A stretch of DNA of 36,700 bases from CBDVAK01 sp965371945. Its GTDB lineage: Bacteria; Pseudomonadota; Gammaproteobacteria; Competibacterales; JAHEDQ01. Below the pieces are notes generated by a model. The model made no database searches. It saw only the letters and a program-made list of their open reading frames with translations, and had not been told where the DNA came from. Of this stretch, positions 8,918-16,907 are shown piece after piece; within the stretch, counting starts at the first letter, position 1; each line of letters starts with the position of its first letter. Both the position numbers and the translations under genes were made by a program. The stretch covers positions 1-36,700 of the forward strand of contig CBDVAK010000001.1 of the NCBI GenBank assembly GCA_965371945.1. Direction: 5' to 3'.

Positions 8918-8956
8918 TGCCAGCATCCGGCTACCCCTTTCCTCAGCACAGGGCTC

Positions 8957-9070
8957 TTAGCCCTGCCGCTGCTTGTGACGCGGTTCCTTGCAAATCACGC
9001 GGACCACGCCGTTGCGCCGGATCACTTTGCAATTGCGACAAATCTTTTTTACCGATGCACGAACTTTCAT
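8957..9070 (-). CDS. rpmJ: 50S ribosomal protein L36 (bL36), zinc-binding form
   Basis: A 37-residue gene starting MKVRASVKKICRNCKVIRR and ending KEPRHKQRQG. Cys11, Cys14, Cys27 and His32 form the zinc ribbon, so this is the C+ (zinc-containing) paralogue type. It follows secY by 39 bases, its standard position at the end of the spc cluster. Confidence 0.97.
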   Translation of the reverse strand: MKVRASVKKICRNCKVIRRNGVVRVICKEPRHKQRQG

Positions 9071-9109
9071 GACCTAGAACTCCGATACCACCCCTGGCTG
9101 ACCGCTGCC

Positions 9110-10444
9110 TCAACGCAGCATGCCGGCACCACCATGGGCCTTGAAATTAGCCTTCTTCATCAAACTGTCGTACTGATGGGACATCAGATGTGCTTGCACC
9201 TGGGCCATGAAATCCATGACCACCACCACGATGATCAGCAAGGAGGTACCGCCGAAGTAGAACGGTACGTTCCAGTACAGAATCAGGAACTCCGGGAGCA
9301 AACACACCGAGGTGATGTAAATCGCCCCGGCCAACGTCAGCCGCGTCAGCACCTTGTCGATATAGTTCGCGGTCTGCACCCCGGGCCGGATCCCGGGTAT
9401 GAACGCGCCCGATTTTTTCAACTGATCGGCGGTATCCCGGGAATTGAACACCAGGGCCGTATAGAAAAAGCAGAAGAAGATGATCAGCATCGCATACAGG
9501 GTCACGTATAGCGGCTGACCGGGCGAGATGGCGGTGCTGAGATCCTGCAGCCAGGACATCCCCTGTGCATTCCCGAACCAGGTGCCGAGCGTGGCCGGAA
9601 ACAGAATGATGCTGGAAGCGAAGATCGGCGGGATCACACCCGACATGTTGAGCTTCAACGGCAGGTGGCTGCTTTGCGCCGCATACAACCGGTTGCCTCG
9701 CTGGCGACGCGCGTAATTGACCTGTATACGACGCTGGCCACGTTCCACGAAGACCACGAAGGCAGTGACGCCCAGCGCTGTCGCGAGCAGCAGCAGCACC
9801 AGCGCGAAGTGCATTTCCCCGGTACGCGCCAGTTCGAGGGTACCCCCGAATGCGGCCGGCAGACCGGCCACGATACCGGCGAAGATGATCATCGAGATAC
9901 CGTTGCCGATGCCACGCTCGGTGATCTGCTCACCCAGCCACATCAGGAACAGGGTGCCGGTCACCAGCGTCACCACCGCGGTGAACACGAAGCCCATGCC
10001 CGGGTTGACGACGACCGTAATCCCCCCCGCGGTCTGGCTCTGCAGGGCGATGGAGACCCCGATCGACTGGAAGGTGGCCAGCGCCACCGTCAGATAGCGC
10101 GTGTATTGGGTGATCTTGCGCCGTCCGGAAGCACCCTCTTTTTTGAGTTGCTCCAGCGTTGGCACCACCACCGACATCAACTGCATGATGATGGAAGCGG
10201 AGATATAGGGCATGATTCCCAACGCGAAAATACTCAGCCGCTCCAAGGCCCCGCCGGAGAACATGTTGAACATGTCGAGAATGGTGCCCTGTTGCTGGTC
10301 GAACAGGATCGCCATCGCCTGCGGGTCCACGCCCGGGACCGGGATGAACGTGCCAACCCGGAACACCACCAGCGCACTGGCCAGAAACAGCAGCCGATGA
10401 CGCAGCTCGGACAGGTTGCCAAGATTGGGTATTGGTGAGGCCAT
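9110..10444 (-). CDS. secY: Protein translocase subunit SecY
   Basis: Channel subunit of the SecYEG translocon in the inner membrane. The 444 residues (E. coli 443) contain ten hydrophobic segments. The start is MASPIPNLGNLSELRHRL. Family marks include FIPVPGVDP before the plug, GIMPYISASIIMQL, the cytoplasmic loop VNYARRQRGNRLYAAQSSHLP (C4 loop) and the SAFIPGIRPG-type segment GAFIPGIRPG (C5 loop), which binds SecA and ribosomes. The C-terminal end YDSLMKKANFKAHGGAG is typical of proteobacteria. The partner secE is far upstream in the same superoperon (36053-36433); secG is not in the window. Confidence 0.98.
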   Translation of the reverse strand: MASPIPNLGNLSELRHRLLFLASALVVFRVGTFIPVPGVDPQAMAILFDQQQGTILDMFNMFSGGALERLSIFALGIMPYISASIIMQLMSVVVPTLEQLKKEGASGRRKITQYTRYLTVALATFQSIGVSIALQSQTAGGITVVVNPGMGFVFTAVVTLVTGTLFLMWLGEQITERGIGNGISMIIFAGIVAGLPAAFGGTLELARTGEMHFALVLLLLATALGVTAFVVFVERGQRRIQVNYARRQRGNRLYAAQSSHLPLKLNMSGVIPPIFASSIILFPATLGTWFGNAQGMSWLQDLSTAISPGQPLYVTLYAMLIIFFCFFYTALVFNSRDTADQLKKSGAFIPGIRPGVQTANYIDKVLTRLTLAGAIYITSVCLLPEFLILYWNVPFYFGGTSLLIIVVVVMDFMAQVQAHLMSHQYDSLMKKANFKAHGGAGMLR

Positions 10445-10478
10445 AATCTATTCTCGCTGCGGATGCGCTGTCGCGAAC

Positions 10479-10913
10479 CTATTCTTCGACGCTGCCGCCG
10501 GCAGCCTCGATCGCTTCACGAGCACCCGGAGTGACACGCAGTCCGCGCACCGTCAGCGGCCGTTTTAGAGTCCCCGAGGCCATGACCTTGGCGCGGCGGA
10601 TACTGCGGCTGATCACACCCGCCGCCTGCAAAGCCGCGAGGTCGACCACGTCACCGTCCACCTTGGCAAGTTCCCCGAGACGGATCTCCGCGGTAATCCG
10701 CGCCAGCCGGGAAGCAAATCCCACTTTGGGCAGGCGCCGCTGCAAAGGCATTTGCCCGCCTTCGAAACCCACCTTGTGATATCCGCCCGAGCGCGAGCGC
10801 TGCCCCTTCTGACCGCGACCGCAGGTCTTGCCGACGCCACTGCCGACGCCACGCCCGACACGCTTGGCAGCCGATCGACTACCAGGCGCCGGCTTGATGG
10901 TGTTGAGACGCAT
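10479..10913 (-). CDS. rplO: 50S ribosomal protein L15 (uL15)
   Basis: Late-assembly 50S protein. The 144 residues match the E. coli length. The N-terminal part is Gly/Arg-rich (RVGRGVGSGVGKTCGRGQKGQ), followed by GGYHKVGFEGGQMPLQRRLPKVGF, the long extension that threads into 23S rRNA. Its ATG overlaps the rpmD stop as TGATG, indicating translational coupling. Confidence 0.98.
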   Translation of the reverse strand: MRLNTIKPAPGSRSAAKRVGRGVGSGVGKTCGRGQKGQRSRSGGYHKVGFEGGQMPLQRRLPKVGFASRLARITAEIRLGELAKVDGDVVDLAALQAAGVISRSIRRAKVMASGTLKRPLTVRGLRVTPGAREAIEAAGGSVEE

Positions 10914-11101
10914 CAGCTTGCCTCCTCTATGCGGAGCAGATACTGCACCTTGTTGACCATACCCCGATTCTCGGGAGTATCGATCACCGACACCGTCTGA
11001 TGCATACGCTTCAACCCCAGACCGCGTACACAGGCCTTGTGGGTGGGAAGTCGCCCATTGAGGCTCTTCACCAGCGTCAGCTTGAGGATGTTATCAGCCA
11101 T
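10913..11101 (-). CDS. rpmD: 50S ribosomal protein L30 (uL30)
   Basis: Small 50S protein of 62 residues (E. coli 59) with the family core LTLVKSLNGRLPTHKACVRGLGLKRM and VIDTPENRGMVNKV. It lies six bases after rpsE and overlaps rplO by one base. Confidence 0.97.
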   Translation of the reverse strand: MADNILKLTLVKSLNGRLPTHKACVRGLGLKRMHQTVSVIDTPENRGMVNKVQYLLRIEEAS

Positions 11102-11107
11102 TTCAGC

Positions 11108-11611
11108 CTACCCTGTGATCTCTTCGACGGTCTTGCCGCGTTTGGCCGCCACCTGTTCGGCGGAGGTCATGCTGGTCAGCCCGTTGATGGTGGCGCGCAC
11201 CACGTTGATCGGGTTGCGCGTACCGAGACATTTGGCAAGCACGTCGCGCACACCCAGCACCTCGAAAACCGCACGCATGGGGCCACCGGCAATAATGCCG
11301 GTACCAGTGGATGCCGGCTTCATAAACACCCGGGCCGCACCATGTTCACCAACCAAAGCGTACTGGATGGTGCCATCTTTCACCGCCACATCGCACATGC
11401 TGGCTCGGGCGCGTTCCATGGCTTTTTGTATGGCAGCCGGAACCTCCCGGGCCTTGCCGTAGCCAAAGCCCACCCGGCCATCGCCGTTGCCGACCACGGT
11501 CAATGCGGTGAAGCCAAACTGACGGCCACCCTTGACGACCTTGGCGACACGATTGACGGTGATCAGCTTTTCCTGCAAACCGTCGCTGTTTCTTGGATCC
11601 ATATTGGCCAT
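11108..11611 (-). CDS. rpsE: 30S ribosomal protein S5 (uS5)
   Basis: 30S protein lining the mRNA entry tunnel and contributing to decoding fidelity. The 167 residues equal the E. coli length. A double-stranded-RNA-binding fold is marked by EKLITVNRVAKVVKGGRQFGF, followed by GFGYGKAREVPAAIQKAMERA and GTGIIAGGPMRAVFEVLGV. It sits between rplR and rpmD in standard spc order. Confidence 0.98.
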   Translation of the reverse strand: MANMDPRNSDGLQEKLITVNRVAKVVKGGRQFGFTALTVVGNGDGRVGFGYGKAREVPAAIQKAMERARASMCDVAVKDGTIQYALVGEHGAARVFMKPASTGTGIIAGGPMRAVFEVLGVRDVLAKCLGTRNPINVVRATINGLTSMTSAEQVAAKRGKTVEEITG

Positions 11612-11624
11612 GATCGTTAACCTT

Positions 11625-11978
11625 TCAGAATTCCAGACCGTTTTCGCGGGCGGTGTCGGCCAGGGCTTTCACCCGACCGTGATACTTGAACCCGCCCCGA
11701 TCGAAAGCCACCGACTTGATCCCGGCCTCTACGGCCTTTTCCGCGATCCGCTTACCCACCGCCTTGGCAGCATCGATGTTGCCACCGTTGGCCAGACCAT
11801 CGACGACTTCCTTCTGCAGGGTCGACGCTGACGCGACGACCTCGGAGCCGGAAGGCGCAATGATCTGCGCGTAGGTGTGCCGACCGGTGCGGAAGATGCT
11901 CAGGCGGTAGACGCCCAGTTCGCGAATCTTCATGCGGGTGCGTCGGGCACGGCGCAAACGGGAATGTTTCTTGTCCAT
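11625..11978 (-). CDS. rplR: 50S ribosomal protein L18 (uL18)
   Basis: 5S rRNA-binding protein of the central protuberance. The chosen start (MDKKHSRLRRARRTRMK, 117 residues, the E. coli length) is an ATG eight bases after AAGGGG. A GTG three codons upstream overlaps that SD and was rejected. Marks include RTGRHTYAQIIAPSGSEVVASAST and FDRGGFKYHGRVKALADTAREN. Confidence 0.97.
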   Translation of the reverse strand: MDKKHSRLRRARRTRMKIRELGVYRLSIFRTGRHTYAQIIAPSGSEVVASASTLQKEVVDGLANGGNIDAAKAVGKRIAEKAVEAGIKSVAFDRGGFKYHGRVKALADTARENGLEF

Positions 11979-11990
11979 GACGCTCACCCC

Positions 11991-12524
11991 TTACTTCTTT
12001 TTCGCTTCTTTGCGGACGACGTGCTCGTCCGCATAGCGCACGCCCTTGCCCTTGTAAGGCTCGGGTGGGCGATAGGAACGAATCTCCGCCGCCACCTGTC
12101 CCACCTTCTGGCGGTCGACACCCTTGACCAGCAACTCGGTCTGGCTGGGGGCCTCCACGGTCACCCCTTCGGGCACCTCGTAGACAACCGGATGCGAGAA
12201 ACCCAGCGTCAGGTTGACCTTCTGGCCCTGCGCCTGGGCGCGATAACCGATCCCGACCAGTTGCAGCTTCTTTTCGAAGCCCTGGTCGACACCCACCACC
12301 ATATTGCGCGCCAGTGCCCGCATGGTGCCCGCCATCGCACTGGACTGGCGATCGCCACCACGGGGGCTGAACTTCAACATACCGTCCTCGTGAGAGATCT
12401 CGACCAGCGGATGCACATCCAATTCCATGCGGCCCCTGGAACCCTTGACGGTCAGGTGCCGACCCTGGAGATCGACTTCCACGCCGCTGGGGACGGGGAT
12501 CGGAAGCTTTGCTACTCTGGACAT
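11991..12524 (-). CDS. rplF: 50S ribosomal protein L6 (uL6)
   Basis: 50S protein near the factor-binding site. The start was placed at MSRVAKLPIPVPSGVEV, giving 177 residues as in E. coli. Its SD GGAGG overlaps the rpsH stop (TGAGGAGG) and lies eight bases before the ATG, suggesting reinitiation. A reading frame 14 codons longer has no support. Two L6 repeats are visible; the second ends with the motif RPPEPYKGKGVRYADEHV. Confidence 0.97.
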   Translation of the reverse strand: MSRVAKLPIPVPSGVEVDLQGRHLTVKGSRGRMELDVHPLVEISHEDGMLKFSPRGGDRQSSAMAGTMRALARNMVVGVDQGFEKKLQLVGIGYRAQAQGQKVNLTLGFSHPVVYEVPEGVTVEAPSQTELLVKGVDRQKVGQVAAEIRSYRPPEPYKGKGVRYADEHVVRKEAKKK

Positions 12525-12537
12525 CTGCCTGGCCTCC

Positions 12538-12933
12538 TCAGGACACGGTACACAGCACTTCACCACCTTCGCCAGCGGCTTTGGCAGCGCGCCCGGTCAT
12601 CACCCCGCGCGAAGTGGATACTATGGTTACCCCGAGACCGGCCATCACCTCAGGCAGGTCGTTCTTGCCCCGGTAGACCCGCAGGCCAGGGCGACTGACT
12701 CGCTGGATGGTATCGATTACCGGCCGACCCTCGAAATACCTGAGGTTGACGGTCAACACCGGCAGCCCGGACTCATCAGACACCGTCAGATCGCCTACGT
12801 AGCCCTCATCCTTGAGCACATTGGCGATCGCCACCTTTAGCTTCGAGGAGGGCATACTGACCTGGGTCTTGTTCGCCAACTGCCCATTGCGGATGCGGGT
12901 CAGCAGGTCGGCGATCGGATCTGTCATGCTCAT
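12538..12933 (-). CDS. rpsH: 30S ribosomal protein S8 (uS8)
   Basis: 16S rRNA central-domain binder; in E. coli also the translational repressor of the spc operon. The start MSMTDPIADLLTRIRNGQ gives 131 residues and has AGGAG seven bases upstream, so the 12-codon longer frame was rejected. Marks include MPSSKLKVAIANVLKDEGY, YRGKNDLPEVMAGLGV and STSRGVMTGRAAKAAG. Confidence 0.97.
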   Translation of the reverse strand: MSMTDPIADLLTRIRNGQLANKTQVSMPSSKLKVAIANVLKDEGYVGDLTVSDESGLPVLTVNLRYFEGRPVIDTIQRVSRPGLRVYRGKNDLPEVMAGLGVTIVSTSRGVMTGRAAKAAGEGGEVLCTVS

Positions 12934-13008
12934 CAATTGACTCCTGTGGTCAGAACCGGAACCCGGCAACGCCCCGCCCGGGCGAAGGGTCCGTCGATAC
13001 CACTGTTG

Positions 13009-13314
13009 TTACCAGCTTGCCTTGCGAAGCCCGGGTACGTCTCCACGCATCGTGGCTTCGCGCAGCTTGTTGCGACCCAGCCCGAACTTCCGGTAATAAC
13101 CGTGAGGCCTGCCGGTGAGGCTGCAGCGGTTGCGCTGCCGCACCGGGCTGGAATCCCTCGGCAATGCCTGCAAACGCCTCTGGGCATCCCAGCGTACTTC
13201 CAGTGTGGTCTCCGGATCGCGGATCGTCGCCTTGAGAGCGGCACGCCGGTCAGCATATCTGCGCACCAGCTTGGCCCGGCGGATCTCGCGTTGAATTACG
13301 GAAGTCTTGGCCAT
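13009..13314 (-). CDS. rpsN: 30S ribosomal protein S14 (uS14), zinc-free long form
   Basis: 30S head protein. The start MAKTSVIQREIRRAKLVRRY gives 101 residues, the E. coli length; GAGGA precedes it. The C-terminal RNRCSLTGRPHGYYRKFGLGRN lacks the CXXC pairs of the zinc-binding short S14, so this is the C-minus, zinc-independent form. It lies between rplE and rpsH. Confidence 0.97.
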   Translation of the reverse strand: MAKTSVIQREIRRAKLVRRYADRRAALKATIRDPETTLEVRWDAQRRLQALPRDSSPVRQRNRCSLTGRPHGYYRKFGLGRNKLREATMRGDVPGLRKASW

Positions 13315-13324
13315 CAGGCATCCT

Positions 13325-13870
13325 CTACTTGCGAAACGGAAAGTCGAACGCCGCCAGCAGCGCCCGACCCTCTTCGTCGGTGCGCGCGGTCGTGGTAATG
13401 GCGATGTCGAGCCCGCGAATGACGTCGATCTTGTCGTAATCGATCTCCGGGAACATGATCTGCTCCTGGACACCCATATTGTAATTGCCCCGACCATCGA
13501 AAGCTTTGAGGCTGAGCCCGCGAAAATCCCGGATACGCGGGATCGCGACGTTCACCAGACGATCGAGAAACTCGTACATGCGTTCGCGCCGTAACGTGAC
13601 CTTGCAGCCGACCGGCCAGCCATCACGAATCTTGAACCCGGCAATCGATTTACGCGCCAGATTGACCACCGGCTTCTGGCCGGCGATCGCCGTCAGGTCG
13701 CCCACCGCATGATCCATGATTTTCTTGTTCCCAACCGCTTCACCCACACCCATATTGAGCGTGATCTTGCTAAGCCTGGGTACCTGCATCACGCTCTGGA
13801 ATCCAAACTGTTCCTTGATCTGCGGCACCACCACATCACGGTAGTACTGCTGAAGTCTTGGCACCGACAT
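13325..13870 (-). CDS. rplE: 50S ribosomal protein L5 (uL5)
   Basis: 5S rRNA-binding protein that contacts P-site tRNA. The start MSVPRLQQYYRDVVVPQ gives 181 residues (E. coli 179). The longer reading frame of 31 extra codons runs back through rplX and has no support. The SD overlaps the rplX stop (TGAGGT). Marks include VPRLSKITLNMGVGEA, RKSIAGFKIRDGWPVGCKVTL, DFRGLSLKAFDGRGNYNMG and the end ALLAAFDFPFRK. Confidence 0.97.
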   Translation of the reverse strand: MSVPRLQQYYRDVVVPQIKEQFGFQSVMQVPRLSKITLNMGVGEAVGNKKIMDHAVGDLTAIAGQKPVVNLARKSIAGFKIRDGWPVGCKVTLRRERMYEFLDRLVNVAIPRIRDFRGLSLKAFDGRGNYNMGVQEQIMFPEIDYDKIDVIRGLDIAITTTARTDEEGRALLAAFDFPFRK

Positions 13871-13880
13871 CACTGCAACC

Positions 13881-14198
13881 TCAAGCGTCCAGCACTTCGT
13901 TGTTACCCTTGAAATAACGGACCTTGCGGCCGTCATCCAGGGTCCTGAAACCGACCCGGTCACCCTTTGCGGTGCTGGGATTGAAAAGCATCACGTTGGA
14001 CAGCTGTAACGGCGCCTCGATTTCCATGATGCCACCCGATACGCCTTTGGTCGGGTTCGGCTTCTGGTGCTTCTTCACCATGTTCACGCCTTCCACCATC
14101 AGCTTGCCGTTGTCCAGCACCCGCAGCACCGTGCCGCGGCGACCCTTGTCCTTGCCCGCGATGACGATGACGTCATCACCCTTTCTGACTTTCAACAT
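13881..14198 (-). CDS. rplX: 50S ribosomal protein L24 (uL24)
   Basis: Assembly-initiator protein of the 50S subunit. The 105 residues have an N-terminal KOW motif (GDDVIVIAGKDKGRRGTVLRV) and MVKKHQKPNPTKGVSGGIMEIE. It sits 12 bases after rplN. Confidence 0.97.
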   Translation of the reverse strand: MLKVRKGDDVIVIAGKDKGRRGTVLRVLDNGKLMVEGVNMVKKHQKPNPTKGVSGGIMEIEAPLQLSNVMLFNPSTAKGDRVGFRTLDDGRKVRYFKGNNEVLDA

Positions 14199-14210
14199 GG
14201 CCGTTGTCCT

Positions 14211-14579
14211 CTACAGCACTTCGGGCGCCAGCGAGACGATGCGCATAAACCTCTCGGTGCGCAGCTCACGGGTCACCGGCCCGAAAATACGTGTCCCTAT
14301 GGGTTGCAGCTGGGCATTCAGCAGCACCGCGGCGTTGCCGTCGAAGCGAATCAACGAACCGTCCGGTCGACGCACACCCTTACGGGTTCTGACCACCACC
14401 GCGCTGTACACCTCACCCTTCTTGACCTTGCCCCGCGGAATCGCTTCCCTGACACTGACCTTGATCACGTCGCCAATCCGCGCATAGCGCCGGCGCGAGC
14501 CGCCCAGTACCTTGATACACATGAGTCGACGCGCACCGCTGTTGTCGGCCGAATCGAGCACCGTCTGCATCTGGATCAT
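14211..14579 (-). CDS. rplN: 50S ribosomal protein L14 (uL14)
   Basis: 50S protein at the intersubunit bridge and first gene of the spc cluster. The 122 residues start MIQMQTVLDSADNSGARRLM, with GGSRRRYARIGDVIKVSV and PIGTRIFGPVTRELR. It follows rpsQ by 32 bases with no terminator or clear promoter between them, so S10 and spc look continuous. Confidence 0.98.
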   Translation of the reverse strand: MIQMQTVLDSADNSGARRLMCIKVLGGSRRRYARIGDVIKVSVREAIPRGKVKKGEVYSAVVVRTRKGVRRPDGSLIRFDGNAAVLLNAQLQPIGTRIFGPVTRELRTERFMRIVSLAPEVL

Positions 14580-14611
14580 CGTTGCCTTCCCCTGCGAACC
14601 GGCCGCTGCTA

Positions 14612-14878
14612 TCAGCTACCGGCGCGTTCAACCACTTTGACCAGCCGCCACGACTTCGATTTCGACACCGGTCGGCACTGCTCGATCGTGACGACGTCGC
14701 CGATGCGACCTTCGTTGTTCTCGTCGTGCACGTGGTATTTGCTGGAACGTCGTATATATTTTCCGTACAGGGGATGACGCACCTGGCGTTCCACCACCAC
14801 TGTCAGGGTCTTGTCCATGCGGTCGCTGCTGACGCGGCCGCTGACGGCACCGCTGTCGCTTTTATCGGTCTCGCTCAC
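14612..14878 (-). CDS. rpsQ: 30S ribosomal protein S17 (uS17)
   Basis: Early-assembling 16S rRNA binder. The 88 residues (E. coli 84) have the OB-fold core GRVSSDRMDKTLTVVVERQV, HPLYGKYIRRSSKYHVHDE and IEQCRPVSKSKSWRLVKV. The start is GTG and overlaps the rpmC stop by four bases (GTGA). Confidence 0.97.
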   Translation of the reverse strand: MSETDKSDSGAVSGRVSSDRMDKTLTVVVERQVRHPLYGKYIRRSSKYHVHDENNEGRIGDVVTIEQCRPVSKSKSWRLVKVVERAGS

Positions 14879-15075
14879 ACCGTGCCTCCTGTCTGCTTCT
14901 GGTCAAGGATCGTCTTGACCCGCGCGATGTTGCGGCGCACCTGTTTGAACAGGTGGGGCCTGGACATCTGCCCGGTGGCACGCTGCATGCGCAGGTTGAA
15001 CTGTTCGCGCAACAGCGACAGCAATTCTTCCTTCAATTCCCCGGAACTCTTTCCACGCAGTTCGGCAGCTTTCAT
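14875..15075 (-). CDS. rpmC: 50S ribosomal protein L29 (uL29)
   Basis: Helical-hairpin protein at the 50S exit tunnel; it contacts trigger factor and SRP neighbours. The chosen ATG (MKAAELRGKSSGELKEEL, 66 residues) overlaps the rplP stop as TGATG. A GTG one codon upstream is possible but less like the family. The core is LLREQFNLRMQRATGQM. Confidence 0.95.
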   Translation of the reverse strand: MKAAELRGKSSGELKEELLSLLREQFNLRMQRATGQMSRPHLFKQVRRNIARVKTILDQKQTGGTV

Positions 15076-15488
15076 CACATCACCGTCCTACTGACAAAAA
15101 CCGTTCGCACCGGCAGCTTGGCCGCGGCCAGGCGCATGGCCTCACGTGCCATATCCTCGCTGACACCCTCGATCTCGTAGAGCATGCGCCCGGGCTGCAC
15201 CTTCGCCACCCAGTACTCCACGTTGCCCTTGCCCTTGCCCATACGCACTTCCAGGGGTTTCTTGGTCACCGGCACATCAGGAAAGATGCGAATCCAGACC
15301 TTGCCACCACGGCGAATGTAGCGATTGATGGCACGTCGGGCGGCCTCGATCTGACGCGCGGTCACGCGACCACGATCCATGGTCTTGAGCCCGTAGTCGC
15401 CAAAGCTCACCTTGTTGGCGACTGTCGCCACGCCGCGGTTCCGACCTTTCTGCTGCTTGCGAAACCTGGTTCTTTTGGGCTGCAGCAT
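15075..15488 (-). CDS. rplP: 50S ribosomal protein L16 (uL16)
   Basis: 50S protein needed for A-site tRNA positioning. The 137 residues (E. coli 136) start MLQPKRTRFRKQQKGRNRG and contain GRVTARQIEAARRAINRYIRRGGKVWIRIFPD and RMGKGKGNVEYWVA. The Arg that is hydroxylated by RoxA in E. coli lies in the conserved region, but modification cannot be judged. Unusually, 81 bases with a terminator-like hairpin separate it from rpsC. Confidence 0.98.
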   Translation of the reverse strand: MLQPKRTRFRKQQKGRNRGVATVANKVSFGDYGLKTMDRGRVTARQIEAARRAINRYIRRGGKVWIRIFPDVPVTKKPLEVRMGKGKGNVEYWVAKVQPGRMLYEIEGVSEDMAREAMRLAAAKLPVRTVFVSRTVM

Positions 15489-15507
15489 TTGCGTTCCCCT
15501 GTACCCT

Positions 15508-15537
15508 AAAAAAGAGAGGCGGCGGGTTACCCGCGCC
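15508..15537 (-). terminator. Terminator-like hairpin between rpsC and rplP (possible attenuator)
   Basis: On the minus strand, GGCGCGGG, loop TAA, then CCCGCCGCC pair into an eight-base stem with one bulged C. TCTCTTTTTTAGGG follows, that is six consecutive T after a pyrimidine run. It lies inside the S10 gene string, so full termination would cut off rplP and all downstream genes; partial termination or processing is more plausible. Confidence 0.55.
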
Positions 15538-15569
15538 GCACCCTGTCATTTCGAAAAGATATCCTTAGC

Positions 15570-16241
15570 TCAGCCGGCAGCAGCTTTCGGGTCCGTGCTG
15601 GTCCCACTGCGCTCGCTGAACACTTCACCCTTGAACACCCAGACCTTGACGCCCAGTATCCCGTAGGTGGTCTTGGCCTCGGCAAAGCCGTAATCGATGT
15701 TGGCGCGCAAGGTATGCAGCGGCACGCGACCTTCCCGGTACCATTCGCTGCGCGCAATCTCCGCACCGTTGAGACGTCCCGCAACGTTGATCCGGATACC
15801 CTCGGCGCCAAGCCGCATGGCATTTTGCACCGATCGCTTCATGGCTCTGCGAAACATGATGCGGCGCTCCAGCTGCTGGGCGATATTCTCGGCCACCAAC
15901 TGGGCATCCGTTTCGGGCTTGCGAATCTCTTCGATGTTGATGTGCACCCGCGAACCCATCATGTCGGATACCGCCTTGCGCAGGCGCTCGATATCCTCGC
16001 CCTTCTTGCCGATCACCACACCCGGACGCGCCGTATGGATGGTGATCTGGGCGTTGCGCGCGGCCCGGGCGATCTCGATCCGGCTCACCGATGCACGCGA
16101 CAGTTTCCGTTTGATGTAATCACGGACTTTCAGATCAACTGCCAGAAACTCCGGATAGTCCTTGGCACTGGCATACCAACGCGAGGTCCAATCTGTTGCC
16201 ACGCCCAGTCTGAAACCGGTGGGATGTACTTTCTGGCCCAT
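15570..16241 (-). CDS. rpsC: 30S ribosomal protein S3 (uS3)
   Basis: 30S head protein at the mRNA entry, part of the ribosomal helicase. The 223 residues (E. coli 233) start MGQKVHPTGFRLGVATDWTS. The KH domain has ARPGVVIGKKGEDIERLR (GXXG loop), and the C-terminal domain has GAEGIRINVAGRLNGAEIARSEW. AGGAG lies nine bases before the ATG. It follows rplV by 19 bases. Confidence 0.98.
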   Translation of the reverse strand: MGQKVHPTGFRLGVATDWTSRWYASAKDYPEFLAVDLKVRDYIKRKLSRASVSRIEIARAARNAQITIHTARPGVVIGKKGEDIERLRKAVSDMMGSRVHINIEEIRKPETDAQLVAENIAQQLERRIMFRRAMKRSVQNAMRLGAEGIRINVAGRLNGAEIARSEWYREGRVPLHTLRANIDYGFAEAKTTYGILGVKVWVFKGEVFSERSGTSTDPKAAAG

Positions 16242-16260
16242 CTGCCCATGCTCCTGCTAG

Positions 16261-16587
16261 TTAGCCCACCGTCACAGTGATGTGACTGGTCCGTTTCAGA
16301 ACTCGCGATGCCCTGCCCTTGGCACGCGCCTTGATACGTTTCATCATCGGACCCTCATCGACACAGACCGCGGCCACCTTCAACTCGTCGACGTCGGCGC
16401 CTTCGTTGTGCTCGGCATTGGCAATTGCCGACTCCAGCACACCCTTGATCATGTCGGCGCCCTTGCGGGGGCTGAAAGCCAGCAGCTCCAGCGCCCTGCC
16501 GACAGCCAGCCCACGAACCTGGTCCGCGACCAGGCGCACTTTCTGTGGCGAGACACGGGCGTATCTCAACTTTGCCGAAACCTGCAT
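16261..16587 (-). CDS. rplV: 50S ribosomal protein L22 (uL22)
   Basis: Lines the peptide exit tunnel; its loop is a macrolide-resistance hot spot. The start MQVSAKLRYARVSPQKVRL gives 108 residues (E. coli 110), and the 24-codon longer frame was rejected. Marks include LESAIANAEHNEGADVDELKV, PMMKRIKARAKGRASRVLKR (tunnel loop) and THITVTV-like SHITVTVG. The loop shows no deletion. Confidence 0.97.
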   Translation of the reverse strand: MQVSAKLRYARVSPQKVRLVADQVRGLAVGRALELLAFSPRKGADMIKGVLESAIANAEHNEGADVDELKVAAVCVDEGPMMKRIKARAKGRASRVLKRTSHITVTVG

Positions 16588-16597
16588 CCCTCTACCC

Positions 16598-16873
16598 TCA
16601 GCGCTTGACCTTGCGATCCGCGGAATGACCGCGGTAGGTTCGGGTCGCTGCGAATTCACCCAGCTTGTGACCCACCATGTTTTCCGAAATCAACACCGGC
16701 ACGTGCTGGCGTCCGTTGTGGACCGCAATGGTCAAACCCACCATTTGCGGTATCACCATGGAACGCCGCGACCAAGTCTTGATCGGTCGACGAGAACTGC
16801 TCGCGACCGCCGCGTCCACCTTTCTGGACAGATGAAGATCGATAAACGGGCCCTTCTTGATCGAGCGTGGCAC
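16598..16873 (-). CDS. rpsS: 30S ribosomal protein S19 (uS19)
   Basis: 30S head protein forming a complex with S13. The start is GTG reading MPRSIKKGPFIDLHLSRKV, with AGAGGT seven to eight bases upstream; length is 91 residues (E. coli 92). The much longer open frame upstream is rplB in another frame. The core IAVHNGRQHVPVLISENMVGHKLGEFA is typical. Confidence 0.97.
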   Translation of the reverse strand: MPRSIKKGPFIDLHLSRKVDAAVASSSRRPIKTWSRRSMVIPQMVGLTIAVHNGRQHVPVLISENMVGHKLGEFAATRTYRGHSADRKVKR

Positions 16874-16907
16874 TGGTTCTACCTCTTCACGCGTCTGCTT
16901 TCGACGA

